Positions 17,629 through 29,094 are shown, numbered from the stretch's first letter. The stretch: 64,000 nt of DNA from an uncultured Pseudomonadales bacterium (GCA_943788875.1 CALSSA010000006.1:62001-126000), one strand, 5' to 3'. Notes: generated from the letters alone by a model not told the origin. Translations and numbers: made by a program.

Positions 17629-19476
17629 CTAAATCCAAAGCTTTTCAATTTTGCGACCACCGACAATCAGGTTGACTAACCCGCGCGTCATCACAATTGA
17701 AGTAAACATCGATGTCAAAATACCCAGTGACAATGTCACAGCAAAACCCTTAACCGGACCAGATCCAATCAGGAACAAAATAACTGCCACAATCAATGTA
17801 GTGATATTGGCATCCAGAATCGACACAAAGGCGCGGTCATAGCCTGCACTAATGGCACCCTGATTAGAGGCTCCAGAGGCCAGCTCCTCCCGAATCCGCG
17901 AAAAAATCAGCACATTGGCATCCACCGCCATACCCACCGTTAACACTATGCCGGCAATACCAGGCAGAGTCAGAGTGGCTCCCAGCAATGACATAAAAGC
18001 CACCAGCAACACTAGATTCATCATCAACGCCACATTGGCAAAGACACCAAAGCCTTTGTAAACCACCAGCATAAACAGCAATACCATAGCCATACCCAAG
18101 GTTACAGACTTGACCCCCAGCTGAATATTTTCTGCTCCCAGCGAAGGCCCAATAGTGCGCTCTTCAACAATATACATAGGTGCTGCCAGCGCACCGGCCC
18201 GCAATAGCAGGGCCAACTCAGATGACTCGCGCTGACCATCGAGGCCAGTGATGCGGAATGAAGTACCCAGCTGCCCACGAATGGTAGCCAGACTAATAAT
18301 ATTTTTCTCAACAAAGGGCACCGGCGTAATGACAAGCTCGCCGTTTTCATCAATAGATTTGTCCAGTCTGGTTTTATATTCAATAAACAACACACCGAGA
18401 GCGCGACCAATATTATCTCGAGTGGCATAGCCCATCTGCCAACCACCTTTGGCATCCAGATCAATACTCACCTGCGGACGGCCATTTTCATCAAAACTGG
18501 CGCGAGCATCAGTAACATTCTCACCAGTGATTACGGCTTTGTTTTCAAGACGCGCATCGGGACCCTGACCAGAGGGAGTGCGAAAGTCAAAGGTTTCACC
18601 ACTGCGCCCATCAGATTCCAGACGGAATTCAAGATTGGCGGTTTTACCAATAATACGTTTGGCCTCTGCGGTGTCCTGCACACCAGGCAGTTCTACTACG
18701 ATTCGGTTTTTGCCCTGACGAGACACCAAAGGTTCAGACACACCCAACTCATTTACTCGATTGCGCAGGGATGTGAGATTTTGTTTGATGGCATTGTCTT
18801 CAATTTCACTAGTTGCAAGATCGCTGAGATTAAGTACCAGCGAAAGCGCACTTTGCCCCTGCCCAGGTTGGAGCCGCAGATCACGATAATTGGCGCGGAT
18901 TAAGGCAGTGGCTCGCTCGACCTGATCTTCATCACGGAACCGGCCAACAATCTGACGGCCCTTAAGGGATAAACTGCCATAACGAATACGCTCTTCACGC
19001 AGTTCTGTTTTGATATTGAGCAAATCAGCTTCGAGCCTATTGGTCAGTGCCGAATCCAGATCCACCTCAAGCAAAAAGTGCACACCGCCGCGCAGATCAA
19101 GCCCTAGCTTCATAGGCGTGCCACCCAGACCAACTAGCCAGTCCGGCGTAGTAGGCGCCAAATTTAAGGCAACAATATATTCACCCCCCATCTCCGCCTG
19201 AATCACCTCTTTGGCACGCAGCTGCAGTTTGCCATCACGCAGACGAACAAGTGCAGTGCTACCGTCAGCCTCACCAGCAAAATATTCAATACCTGCCTCA
19301 TCCAGAGAGGATTCGATCTTATCCAGAACGGTCTGGTCAATCACCATGGCACCACTCTGACCAGATAGCTGAATTGCTGAATCCGGTGGATACAGGTTGG
19401 GCGCGGCAAAGATAAATCCGAAAGCAACGACAAGAAGAATCAGTACATTCTTCCACAGAGGAAATTTATTTGGCAT
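17629..19476 (-). CDS. secD: Protein translocase subunit SecD
   Basis: A 615-residue membrane protein that with SecF drives late steps of protein export. One N-terminal membrane helix (WKNVLILLVVAFGFIFAAP) is followed by the large periplasmic domain with LGLDLRGGVHFLLEVD. The C-terminal five-helix domain contains GIAGIVLTVGMAVDANVLIFSRIREE, the hallmark proton-path segment. The length is normal. The upstream gene is tgt, with a gap of only 98 bp; the usual yajC is absent there. A GCGCGCATTATAGCG stretch in that gap may belong to a promoter. Confidence 0.97.
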   Translation of the reverse strand: MPNKFPLWKNVLILLVVAFGFIFAAPNLYPPDSAIQLSGQSGAMVIDQTVLDKIESSLDEAGIEYFAGEADGSTALVRLRDGKLQLRAKEVIQAEMGGEYIVALNLAPTTPDWLVGLGGTPMKLGLDLRGGVHFLLEVDLDSALTNRLEADLLNIKTELREERIRYGSLSLKGRQIVGRFRDEDQVERATALIRANYRDLRLQPGQGQSALSLVLNLSDLATSEIEDNAIKQNLTSLRNRVNELGVSEPLVSRQGKNRIVVELPGVQDTAEAKRIIGKTANLEFRLESDGRSGETFDFRTPSGQGPDARLENKAVITGENVTDARASFDENGRPQVSIDLDAKGGWQMGYATRDNIGRALGVLFIEYKTRLDKSIDENGELVITPVPFVEKNIISLATIRGQLGTSFRITGLDGQRESSELALLLRAGALAAPMYIVEERTIGPSLGAENIQLGVKSVTLGMAMVLLFMLVVYKGFGVFANVALMMNLVLLVAFMSLLGATLTLPGIAGIVLTVGMAVDANVLIFSRIREELASGASNQGAISAGYDRAFVSILDANITTLIVAVILFLIGSGPVKGFAVTLSLGILTSMFTSIVMTRGLVNLIVGGRKIEKLWI

Positions 19477-19574
19477 GACTGGTGCGATCCTTTAATTCAA
19501 GCGCGCATTATAGCGACATTAGGTAATAAATAGGGGCACAAATAAGGATTTAAACCCTGTTGGCAATTTAACGA

Positions 19575-21750
<2,176 letters not shown>

Positions 21751-21857
21751 AGGGCTGATTAACGGTGTTTTAGCTGGTTAAAGGTTACAAGCCCGCAAGG
21801 GTATAGAAAATAGCCGCAAACACCAAACCATTTAAACCCAATTCCAACCGAGATCAG

Positions 21858-21885
21858 TTGACCAGCCATTGATCACTGCTATAAT
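21858..21885 (+). promoter_or_regulatory. Sigma70 promoter of tRNA-Leu
   Basis: TTGACC at 21858-21863 and a perfect TATAAT at 21880-21885, separated by 16 bp. The tRNA begins 31 bp after the -10 box. A GC-rich stretch (CCCCGCCCTGCCCGCGC) immediately follows the -10 box, the discriminator composition seen at stringently controlled stable-RNA promoters. Confidence 0.85.
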
Positions 21886-21916
21886 CCCCGCCCTGCCCGC
21901 GCTAGAGCAGGCAAAT

Positions 21917-22003
21917 GCCAGTGTGATGGAATTGGTAGACATAGGGGATTCAAAATCCCCCGCCCTTAAAAGCGTGCCGGTTCGAGTCCGGCCACTGGTA
22001 CCA
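21917..22003 (+). tRNA. tRNA-Leu (anticodon CAA)
   Basis: A long-variable-arm tRNA of 87 nt with encoded CCA. Acceptor arm GCCAGTG pairs with CACTGGT (first pair G-U). The anticodon stem GGGGA/TCCCC encloses loop TTCAAAA, so the anticodon is CAA, reading UUG. The long variable arm (GCCCTTAAAAGCGT region) and T-loop GGTTCGAGTCC confirm a class II leucine tRNA. Its 3' end is the integration site of the mobile element that follows. Confidence 0.96.
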
Positions 22004-22004
22004 A
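21982..22004 (+). repeat. attL: 23-bp tRNA 3'-end repeat
   Basis: Starts TCGAGTCCGGCC and ends GGTACCAA. It is identical over 23 bp to 29174-29196 and marks the left boundary of the integrated element inside the T-arm/acceptor end of tRNA-Leu. Confidence 0.93.
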
Positions 22005-22015
22005 GCATACTTTGA

Positions 22016-22050
22016 AGCCCTTGTAAGCACTAGACTACAGGGGCTTTTTA
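22016..22050 (+). terminator. Intrinsic terminator after tRNA-Leu (element-borne)
   Basis: A 10-bp stem AGCCCTTGTA/TACAGGGGCT (one G-U pair) around a 10-nt loop, followed by TTTTTA. It lies just inside the left end of the element and replaces the tRNA's original terminator. Confidence 0.8.
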
Positions 22051-22063
22051 GTTCTTAAGCTAG

Positions 22064-22089
22064 TCATTTGTAGTCACATTTGTAGTCAC
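22064..22089 (+). repeat. 26-bp arm-type repeat, left copy
   Basis: Contains two tandem ATTTGTAGTCAC units. It is identical to 29091-29116 and in the same orientation. It begins 60 bp inside attL. Probable binding site for the integrase N-terminal domain. Confidence 0.75.
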
Positions 22090-22287
22090 GCAGGGGCTTC
22101 TTTATACCCCACGGGGGAGTCTGCTGAGTCCTTGTGATTGTTACTGTATCTCGCACAGATACAAAGTAGGCAAATTCTAGACTCCTCAACTCGTACAACA
22201 TCCCTCCAAAATCACAGACTGTCTACTCAAAAACTTTCATCAGTTTTGATTGTCATAAACGCTGACACCATGACTGTAAGTTTTACA

Positions 22288-22620
22288 ATGAAAAAACACC
22301 TCTTTGCTCTAATGCTTGTCAGCCCAGTCACGTTTGCAGAAATTGACCAAATATGCCCAATCTACGTCAAGACCTATGGGTGGGACATAGTTGCAAAGCA
22401 AATTAAGAGAAATGGTTGTAGCCGAAATGACATACTGCAAATCTTCTATGGGATGGACAAACCCATCAAGGAGATGATGCTGATCGCGTCTAATAGATGG
22501 TGTCGATTCGATAGAAATACTGACATTGTGGGGATATCGCTAAGCTGCGTACTAAATTCAACAAAACCACGAATTCGCTTGGATTCTGCTAAGCGTAGAA
22601 ATATGCCAACGCAGTCTTGA
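22288..22620 (+). CDS. Small secreted hypothetical protein (element cargo)
   Basis: A 110-residue protein starting at ATG 22288 with a clear signal peptide (MKKHLFALMLVSPVTFA). An upstream extension to a TTG at 22138 would place the signal internally and is not accepted. The mature part holds several Cys residues (QICPIYV, NGCSRNDI, RWCRFDR, LSCVLN), suggesting disulfides in the periplasm. No family is recognised. The Shine-Dalgarno is weak. It lies at the left end of the tRNA-Leu element, about 70 bp before the Sel1 gene. Confidence 0.55.
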   Translation: MKKHLFALMLVSPVTFAEIDQICPIYVKTYGWDIVAKQIKRNGCSRNDILQIFYGMDKPIKEMMLIASNRWCRFDRNTDIVGISLSCVLNSTKPRIRLDSAKRRNMPTQS

Positions 22621-22691
22621 TTATCTATTCACTATTGCACAAACGTGCCTGTGCTATATAGTTGTAAAATAAATTAAAGGACTTATAGCTA

Positions 22692-22991
22692 ATGAGATAC
22701 CTCCTACTACTTGTAGCTTTAATTACTTCTAATGCTTTTGCTGCGCCAAACTTTGAAGAAACTATGGCAGCAGCTAAGCAGGGTGATGCAGATGCTCAAT
22801 CGCGTATGGGGTATGCTTATGCCGTGGGAGACGGTGTTCTGCAGGATCAATCCAAAGCTCTAAAATGGTTTAAAAAAGCAGCCTACCAAGGACAGTGCCA
22901 GTGCGATAGTTCCGTAGAATTTCATGATTTTTATCTCTCTGCTTACCGAGTAAAACATTTAATAATCGAGGCAAAGCTAGTTATACCCTAA
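22692..22991 (+). CDS. Truncated Sel1-repeat secreted protein
   Basis: A 99-residue reading with signal peptide MRYLLLLVALITSNAFA and one good Sel1-like (TPR-like) repeat, AAKQGDADAQSRMGYAYAVGDGV..ALKWFKKAAYQG. Right after that the protein departs from the repeat pattern (QCQCDSS). Dropping the single G at 22895 would give YQGHASA, the expected start of the next repeat, but then a stop follows within a few codons. The gene is therefore probably a decayed remnant of a longer Sel1 protein. AAAGGA provides a ribosome-binding site and a strong terminator follows at 23001. Sel1 proteins mediate protein-protein contacts, and no role can be assigned here. Confidence 0.65.
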   Translation: MRYLLLLVALITSNAFAAPNFEETMAAAKQGDADAQSRMGYAYAVGDGVLQDQSKALKWFKKAAYQGQCQCDSSVEFHDFYLSAYRVKHLIIEAKLVIP

Positions 22992-23000
22992 AAGTAAAAA

Positions 23001-23025
23001 AACCCAGCCGGGCTGGGTTCTTTTA
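23001..23025 (+). terminator. Intrinsic terminator
   Basis: AACCCAGC-CGG-GCTGGGTT stem-loop followed by CTTTT, 10 bp after the Sel1 stop. The A-run before it lets it act weakly on the other strand too, where the 628-aa lipoprotein gene ends at 23088. Confidence 0.85.
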
Positions 23026-23087
23026 CTCTGACAATGCCTACGTGAACGGAGTAATAACCCCATTCACACACTTAGCCTCAACTATAA

Positions 23088-24974
23088 CTATTCTGCCGCC
23101 AAAAAGTCATCATAGGGAAATGCTGGCATACCGGTCTGTTCAAAAACAAAGTCAACAAGGACTCTAGAAGCGAAAATCGAGTAATCAACACTGCCATTGA
23201 AGGGCAGAGAAACCTTGGTCCCCGAGGAGTAAAAACGACCACCAAAGATACCAATGTCCCCTAGGGTATTTTTAGCCTTACCAAACATTATAAAGCTTGC
23301 CATTTCGCCAGGATTGTTTGCTCTAAGCAGCCGCGGTGTTGGGGTCTTAATTATTTCTTCATTGCCAACAGTGACAATAGAAAACTCCGATTCTTCAATG
23401 ACCGCATTTTCCTCCCAACCCCAATTTGAGTTGCACCCGCCATCACGAGATGTCCATTCAAATATTCCAGTTTTCGCGTCAGCATCGTAGCTTTTTACGC
23501 GAAAGGGAGAGTTACAGCCTTCTCCCATGGAAGAGTGGTTAAGAGGAGCTTGGTGATACGCTATGAAGCCAGAAAGCGTTGTTTCATAGGCATCGTCACA
23601 GACGTACCCGCACCAGCTGTCAAACCATAATTCGTAATACCCACCAAGATCATTGTCGACAGCTGAGTACACGGTGTCATAAGCATACGAGCCTTCGGGC
23701 GCAGGTAGCTCAGGATTGCACCCTGGAACGGGAATATCATCATCGCCGTCCGAGCATAAATCCGGGATAACATCTCCGATACGCAGCCCTGAAAGATCTT
23801 TGCGAATGAAACAGTATTCTCTCGAGGCAGTAATCCCGTCATCGTAAAACGTGGCACAGTTTTCAACGAGTTTTGTGCCCGCACCTTCATTTTCGCTAGC
23901 AAGACTCCAAACACCCTCTGGCCCTAAAAAGTAATCCTCTCCGAGTTCAATCGAAACCCAACGACCTACCTCTTCGTCGTACGGATGGAACGCTACCTTG
24001 TCAGCACTTCCAGAGGTAATGTCCACGATCTTACCTTCCTCTGCCTCTGGGAAGTACACAAACTCCATCATCAGCCCTTCTACATAGTCCCCGCCCTCAA
24101 CAATTCGCTCTTCCTCCTCGGATAAGATTATCAACTCCCCCGATTTGATTACGTCGACTAGACTAACAACCTCACCATCTCCAGATTTCGTGGCGGCTAC
24201 AATGTTTTGCACCTGGCCTTCAACACGCTGCGTAACTGCATCCGTCACCTCTTCCAGGGTCAGTGCCGCTTGCCCGCCAACAATCAGTTCTGCTGCGATC
24301 ACATTTTTGACGGTAGCGATGGCTGCCTTCGTCACCTCTGCTGCACTCAAAGTGGACGCCCCTTCGCTGCTCTCCAATGTCGCCTTTGTGGCGGCTAAAG
24401 CTTCAGCCAAAACCTCGGCAGTATCCTGCAAATCTTCATCCACCACTGAAATGAAGTCGTTACCCAGTAGATCGGTATCCGAATCAATTCCCAATGCCAG
24501 TTTTACAGAGAGTTCCGCCTGTTCAGCGGTTATCTCTCCGCCCGAGGAAACAATTTCCTGTGAAACAAGCGTTGTCAAAGGGGTAACAACCTCAGGATTA
24601 TCATGAGGAGCCATCATGTTGTAGGCTTTCTGAATAGGACCAAGGTCCTGATCCGTGGCAGTGATAGGGATATCAGCGAGAATTTGCGTGCCAGCGGGGA
24701 TATCCCCGGTAACTTCAAATGTATAAGCACCATCTACTCCTGACACGGCAGAGGGCTCCGTGACATCACAAGCGTAGTTGTTGTTGAGGTCAAGACATAC
24801 TGTCGCACCTACAATGTAGCCGTCAATGACCGCTCCTGCCATCGTAACTGCATTGGTGGCTGTAGATCCACCAGCCGGCGCTCCCCCAGCAGTTTCGCCA
24901 CCACCGCCTCCGCCACATCCAGTCAAACTGACCAGCAGTGCTGCGCTATAAAAAAAAGTTTGTTTTAATCTCAT
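23088..24974 (-). CDS. Large lipoprotein of unknown function (element cargo)
   Basis: A 628-residue lipoprotein: signal MRLKQTFFYSAALLVSLTGC followed by a Gly run and a Gly/Ala/Ser/Thr linker. A repeat-like module at about residues 45-140 (GAVIDGYIVGATVCLDLNNNYACD..DGAYTFEV) resembles the carboxypeptidase-regulatory/prealbumin-like beta-sandwich of surface proteins. Then comes an Ala-rich helical stretch (about 140-260: AEQAELSVKLALG, AEVLAEALAATKATLES). A Cys-containing acidic C-terminal half (FYDDGITASREYCFIRKDL, WFDSWCGYVCDDAYETT) matches nothing I recognise. CGGAG precedes the ATG at 24974. It is the largest cargo gene of the tRNA-Leu element and presumably sits on the outer membrane surface. 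Confidence 0.8.
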   Translation of the reverse strand: MRLKQTFFYSAALLVSLTGCGGGGGGETAGGAPAGGSTATNAVTMAGAVIDGYIVGATVCLDLNNNYACDVTEPSAVSGVDGAYTFEVTGDIPAGTQILADIPITATDQDLGPIQKAYNMMAPHDNPEVVTPLTTLVSQEIVSSGGEITAEQAELSVKLALGIDSDTDLLGNDFISVVDEDLQDTAEVLAEALAATKATLESSEGASTLSAAEVTKAAIATVKNVIAAELIVGGQAALTLEEVTDAVTQRVEGQVQNIVAATKSGDGEVVSLVDVIKSGELIILSEEEERIVEGGDYVEGLMMEFVYFPEAEEGKIVDITSGSADKVAFHPYDEEVGRWVSIELGEDYFLGPEGVWSLASENEGAGTKLVENCATFYDDGITASREYCFIRKDLSGLRIGDVIPDLCSDGDDDIPVPGCNPELPAPEGSYAYDTVYSAVDNDLGGYYELWFDSWCGYVCDDAYETTLSGFIAYHQAPLNHSSMGEGCNSPFRVKSYDADAKTGIFEWTSRDGGCNSNWGWEENAVIEESEFSIVTVGNEEIIKTPTPRLLRANNPGEMASFIMFGKAKNTLGDIGIFGGRFYSSGTKVSLPFNGSVDYSIFASRVLVDFVFEQTGMPAFPYDDFLAAE

Positions 24975-25695
24975 GCCAATGCTCCGAAGGTTGATGAAAA
25001 AAAAAGTGTAGTATGTAAACGTGCATATTACAATTTATTTCCCTCTAGCCCCCGTATCGTGCCCACCAGTTAATCGAAATACACTAAACGAGCCTGACGA
25101 GATATGAGTTCCCGTCACACCGATGTGGGCAACCAAATTTAAGAATAGATAACTGCAGGGTACTCCCCTCGACCGATCCCTGAAAGAGATCAGGCTGTGG
25201 ATATTGCGATCAATAGTAGCTCTTTGCCGCGTTAAAAAATATCTGCATGGGCTAAAGAAACTGTTGGAGCGCGGATGGGACAAGCATTGGGTCAAATGTG
25301 ATTAAAGTAGATAACCCAGAAAGCTAAAACATGGGCTTGGGTTATTTGCTCTGTACAGTAGCTCAAGCTCTAGCAGCCCAATGCTACGAGTCTAATTACA
25401 AAGACTGTGATTGATATTTTCTTTACAGGACACAAAGAAAAAGTAGCTTGCCAAGTCTCTAGCACTACTTCCTTAGCCCAGTTCTGATGTTGCTGTTGCA
25501 CAGCTATGACATCGTGTGCTGATGGGTATTCTAATTAAGTACTGGTAATGTAAGAGGTGCTAGTTCAGCCTTCACACCTTTAGCGGCTATAGCATACAAC
25601 TACTACTAGCCATTAGCAGCTAGCCCCGCAGGGTTCCTATACAGTCCCTAGTTCCTTTCTATTGTGTATAGTCTCTAAGCACTAAAGAGAGACCA
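24975..25695. other. Non-coding stretch in the element
   Basis: 721 bp without a convincing gene. An 86-codon minus-strand open frame (25035-25295) has no signal, no ribosome-binding site and no recognisable composition. I see no strong hairpin, array or repeat here. It may be remnant sequence of the decaying element plus the lipoprotein promoter. Confidence 0.5.
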
Positions 25696-27192
25696 TTAAT
25701 TATTAACCTTTAACAACCACTTATTATGTTGTTTCAATCTGTTGTTATAGCCTTCAGTTCTGTTGTAAGTGACTCTTTGGTTGTGGTTGTAGTCTAAAGC
25801 ATTGGCTCTATCCATGTTCATAAAGGCTTGTATTTGATCTCTTCCAATACCTTCTTGATCTAGATTGATTTTGAATCCATTGAGTTCTTCTGTTACCGCT
25901 TTGTTCATTATGGTTCTTAACTCTCCAGAGTGTATGTCTGGGATTACGTAAGAATCATGTATTGTTAATACTGGAATGTTTTTCTTGGTAAAGTGGTTAA
26001 TAATCTTCGTTGTGATCCTACCATCTACATTCATTAACTCTACACCCTTATCTGTTCCTAGCGAGTCTCCCAGTGTTGGATGTTTTTCTTTGAACGCATC
26101 TAGCAGGAGGTGTAGTTGTTTGTGTTTTAGCTTTCTTTCTTTACTCTTACTAGGCTGATCTACTTGATAAGCTTGAAAAGCTTTTTTAACTGTTGCAGCA
26201 TTAATAGCATTTAGGACTATCCCTTTAACAACTTTCCTTTGTTCCCCTGCTGTAAAATCTAAGAGTAGGTGTTCCAATGCATAGTGGTCTTCCAGCGGTG
26301 GTTGTATCCCTTGTAAACCATAAAGTAAGTTTACGTGTAGCCCTGAGTAGTCTACCTCTATCGTTGTCTCGTCATTGATATATATCTGCTTACGCCAATC
26401 TTCCTTAATACTCTGCCACCATCCTCCGTGAAACCTACCTCCAAGATTCCAATCAGCCCTGTAGAAGACTCTTCTGACAAACTTGTTGTCCTGTGTCAGT
26501 TTTACTCTCCTAATCTTTTCCTTTCCCGCTTTCTTGTCCCAGTAGGGTTGCTCTATAACTGGCTCTTCTCTTGTTGGTATGTCTATAAAGGTTCGCCAGA
26601 GCAAGGCGTTGTATTGCTGTACCTGCTGTCTCATTGACTACTATTGGTTCAAAGTCTGTGTCTTCGTAGTCAACCTGAATACGTTTCTTCTTGTCGTTGA
26701 TGTAGTCATAGTTACTTAGGATAATCACTTCTTGGTTAGGCTGTTCTTCTACAAGGTCAAACAATGTTAGATTAGTATTATTAAAGATTCTTACCAGCTT
26801 GGCTGAAGCTCTAATGCGTGTAGTCATACCTGACCACTCAGAGCCAGTCTCTTTATCTATTAAACCTGTTTCGTAGGCTCTGTTGACTATTTCAATCATC
26901 TTGGCTGAGATGAATAACTCGTTGTATCTGGAGTTCTTTTTGTAGGCTGAGTTAGTCATGCCCACGCCAATAGATAACTCTGGATCGTCTAACCAAGCTA
27001 CATAGAGGTCTAGTAGCAGTGTTTTGAATTGCTTCTTGGGTTCTGACTTGGCTTTGTTGCCTTTGCCCCCTCTGGAAATGCTTCTTTAAAGTATTGATTC
27101 CAGACAGTGTCACGTAGCTTTGTTGCTTCAGGATGGTGTGACCATCGGTGAACGTCTAGTGGTCTGGAGTGGTAACGGTTGATTTCAGTCAT
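25696..27192 (-). pseudogene. Family-A/T7-like polymerase-palm protein, frameshifted
   Basis: One gene in three frames, about 495 codons. N-terminal piece from ATG 27192 (MTEINRYHSRPLDVHRWSHH); middle piece continues as KKQFKTLLLDLYVAWLDDPELS after a slip in a G5 run near 27068; C-terminal piece begins MRQQVQQYNALLWRTF at 26634 after a second break near 26636. The C-terminal 312 residues show a conserved RFHGGWWQSI block and then three motifs spaced as in DNA polymerase I/T7 RNA polymerase palms: EVDYSGLHVNLLYG (motif A, Asp), RKVVKGIVLNAINA (motif B-like helix with Arg/Lys) and VLTIHDSYVI (motif C, HDS). I recall similar uncharacterised proteins in integrative elements. A replication or priming role is inferred. 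Composition is AT-richer than the flanking chromosome. Confidence 0.6.
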
Positions 27193-27640
27193 AGAGCTAT
27201 TGAAGCACAGGATTTGATCAGTTTATATCTGGGATGTCGTTGGTTTGGATATAATTTAGCCATCGAATAAAGGTCACTTTCAATCTCGCTTAAAACGCAA
27301 CACAGAGCCTCTCAGCGCCATCCTCAGCGCACCCTATACGAACCGAAAGCCCAGCAATATCGTGGCTTGCAGGGCGATCTGAGGTGTTCTGTGGCGTGCT
27401 ATGGCGCAGGGTTTGTTGGGGAGGCTGAGGAGTGGATAAATAGGGTGATTTAGTACCTGTGTAGACGCTCTCTCTTGCTGTTTTAGGCATGGCAGAAAAA
27501 AAGATTCAGACCGAAATGAACTTTCCATCACATAGCTGTCTTAGTAAGCGTGAATGATTCTCCCCCTAGAACACGATCAGTTACATCTCTCCGAAGAAGC
27601 CCTGTTAACGCAGGGTTTTCTTTTGTCTGAGCATTTCAAT
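27193..27640. other. Intergenic region with a hairpin between integrase and polymerase-like gene
   Basis: No gene is supported here; two short overlapping minus-strand frames (27290-27531) are Pro/Ser/Thr-rich and have no ribosome-binding site. A hairpin CCCTG-TTAACG-CAGGG flanked by AA/TTTT lies at 27597-27624, just beyond the integrase stop. It is nearly symmetric, so it could terminate in either direction. The remainder should hold the promoter of the polymerase-like gene. Confidence 0.5.
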
Positions 27641-29094
27641 CTAGGAGCGACTGTTGATGCTGACTACGTTGCTAGCGAGACCATACTCAATATCAATAAG
27701 GTGCTGGTGAATCTTCAGTGAGTCTTGATAAAGAGTCTGAACAATCTCTGACTGAGAGATAGCAGTAGAGCCGTAATTTAACAGGTGTCTGCTAGCCTTC
27801 CTTTGCTCATCTGACCAGCCAGCAATGGATGCTATTGTCAGCAAAGACACTCCTGCACGCTGCCCATTGATCTTAAAGCTATGCCGCAGGCAGTGAGGTG
27901 AGGTTTGCGGACTGTCGATAGTCCTGCGCATGATCTTCTTTAAGGTGGCACTTGGCGCTGACTCTGTGCAGCCTTGCAGCCACTTAATCGTGTCTTCAAT
28001 ATTGTTTCTGATAAGTTCTAGGCCCAGCACTATTGGAACGATACGTTTCCTATCGTCAGTCTTTGTATCATTCACAATCTTCAGATGAGGAATGTCAGCA
28101 TCTAAAGCAATATCCTCTGGCCTTAATCTTTTAATCTCTGACACCATCATTCCAGCCTGTAGATACAGCAACAGAGTCACACCATACATTGGCTTAATTT
28201 TACCTGCAGGGTCTAGGATTGCTCTCACTAACTCTATTTGCTGCTGAGGCTCTAGAGGGTTTCTTGCGTTGACTGGAGTAGGCTTAATCTCAGGCAGTTC
28301 TATTTGCCATCCTAAACGGTGCTTTCGGCTAGCCTTGCGCAGACACGCTGTCACATCTCCTAACTCTCTGATCAACGTCTGACTGCTCACCTGCCCTTCC
28401 CTATCAAGCACATACGCATCCATACCATCGTTTATGTGCTGAAGCGTAGCTCCACTAATTACCGTGTCGCCTGCCAAACTGATCCATCTATTCCAGTATT
28501 TAAAGGCTTTCTTGCCATTGCGGGACTCAGGATCAATACCTCTGTAATGAACATACTCATCCCAGAGGCTGCCTAGCGTCTTTGGCTTGGCTTTAGCTTT
28601 ATTGACCAGCTTCATACGCGCCTCAGCCACTATCTTATCCTGTAAGGTCAGCGGCTGGCCTGTCTGGTCTTTGTGCAACACATCTTCGAACTCAGGAACT
28701 GCCCAATCAGCATAGTCATGTCCATCAGCTTGCAGCTGTCTTTGCTCCTGCTCTTCCTTGACTGATATATCAGCGTCTTTTAGCTACCTTTACATACTGA
28801 CCTGCCACTAAGCCACGCTTCCTTAGGAAATCTGCAGCTGCTTTCTCCAAGTCTGTTGCAGAAAGTGCGTCTGGGTCAGAGTTACTGATTAATAGAAGCT
28901 GACGCTGATATGCCTCTTCAGCCGTTAATCGCTGCTTTCTGAATCTCTATTACACTAGCGCTGGCAACCTGTAGCTGCAGCGGATATGTGAAGAGACTTT
29001 GCTGTATTAGATGCTTTAGCCTAGTTGGATAGCGTCTTTGATAATGGTACGAACCACGTCTAGGTCTAATGTATTTAGGGAGTGAGATACTCAT
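27641..29094 (-). pseudogene. Tyrosine recombinase/integrase, two frameshifts and a lost catalytic Arg
   Basis: The integrase starts at ATG 29094 (MSISLPKYIRPRRGSYHYQRR, a typical arm-binding N-terminus) inside the right 26-bp repeat. The frame breaks near 28947: inserting two bases (GAGATTC to GAGAGATTC) gives SVIERFRKQRLTAEEAYQ. It breaks again at the A4 run at 28778-28781, where removing one A gives VAKDADISVKEEQ. The remainder to 27641 is open. The catalytic domain has SPHCLRHSF (HxLRH) and a C-terminal HLLNYGS with the candidate Tyr nucleophile. The first catalytic Arg, normally in a TGMRxxEI context, reads AGMMVSEI, one nucleotide change from Arg (AGG to ATG). The enzyme should be inactive. 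Confidence 0.87.

Noticed and set aside
25035-25295. 86-codon minus-strand open frame
   Set aside because: No ribosome-binding site, signal, or recognisable composition; it lies in the non-coding stretch of the element.
26510-26965. Programmed ribosomal frameshifting in the polymerase-like gene
   Set aside because: No slippery heptamer followed by a structure was seen at 26636, and other element genes carry similar indels, so decay or error is simpler.
27290-27531. Two overlapping Pro/Ser/Thr-rich minus-strand frames between the polymerase-like and integrase genes
   Set aside because: Short, mutually overlapping, no Shine-Dalgarno and no homology pattern.
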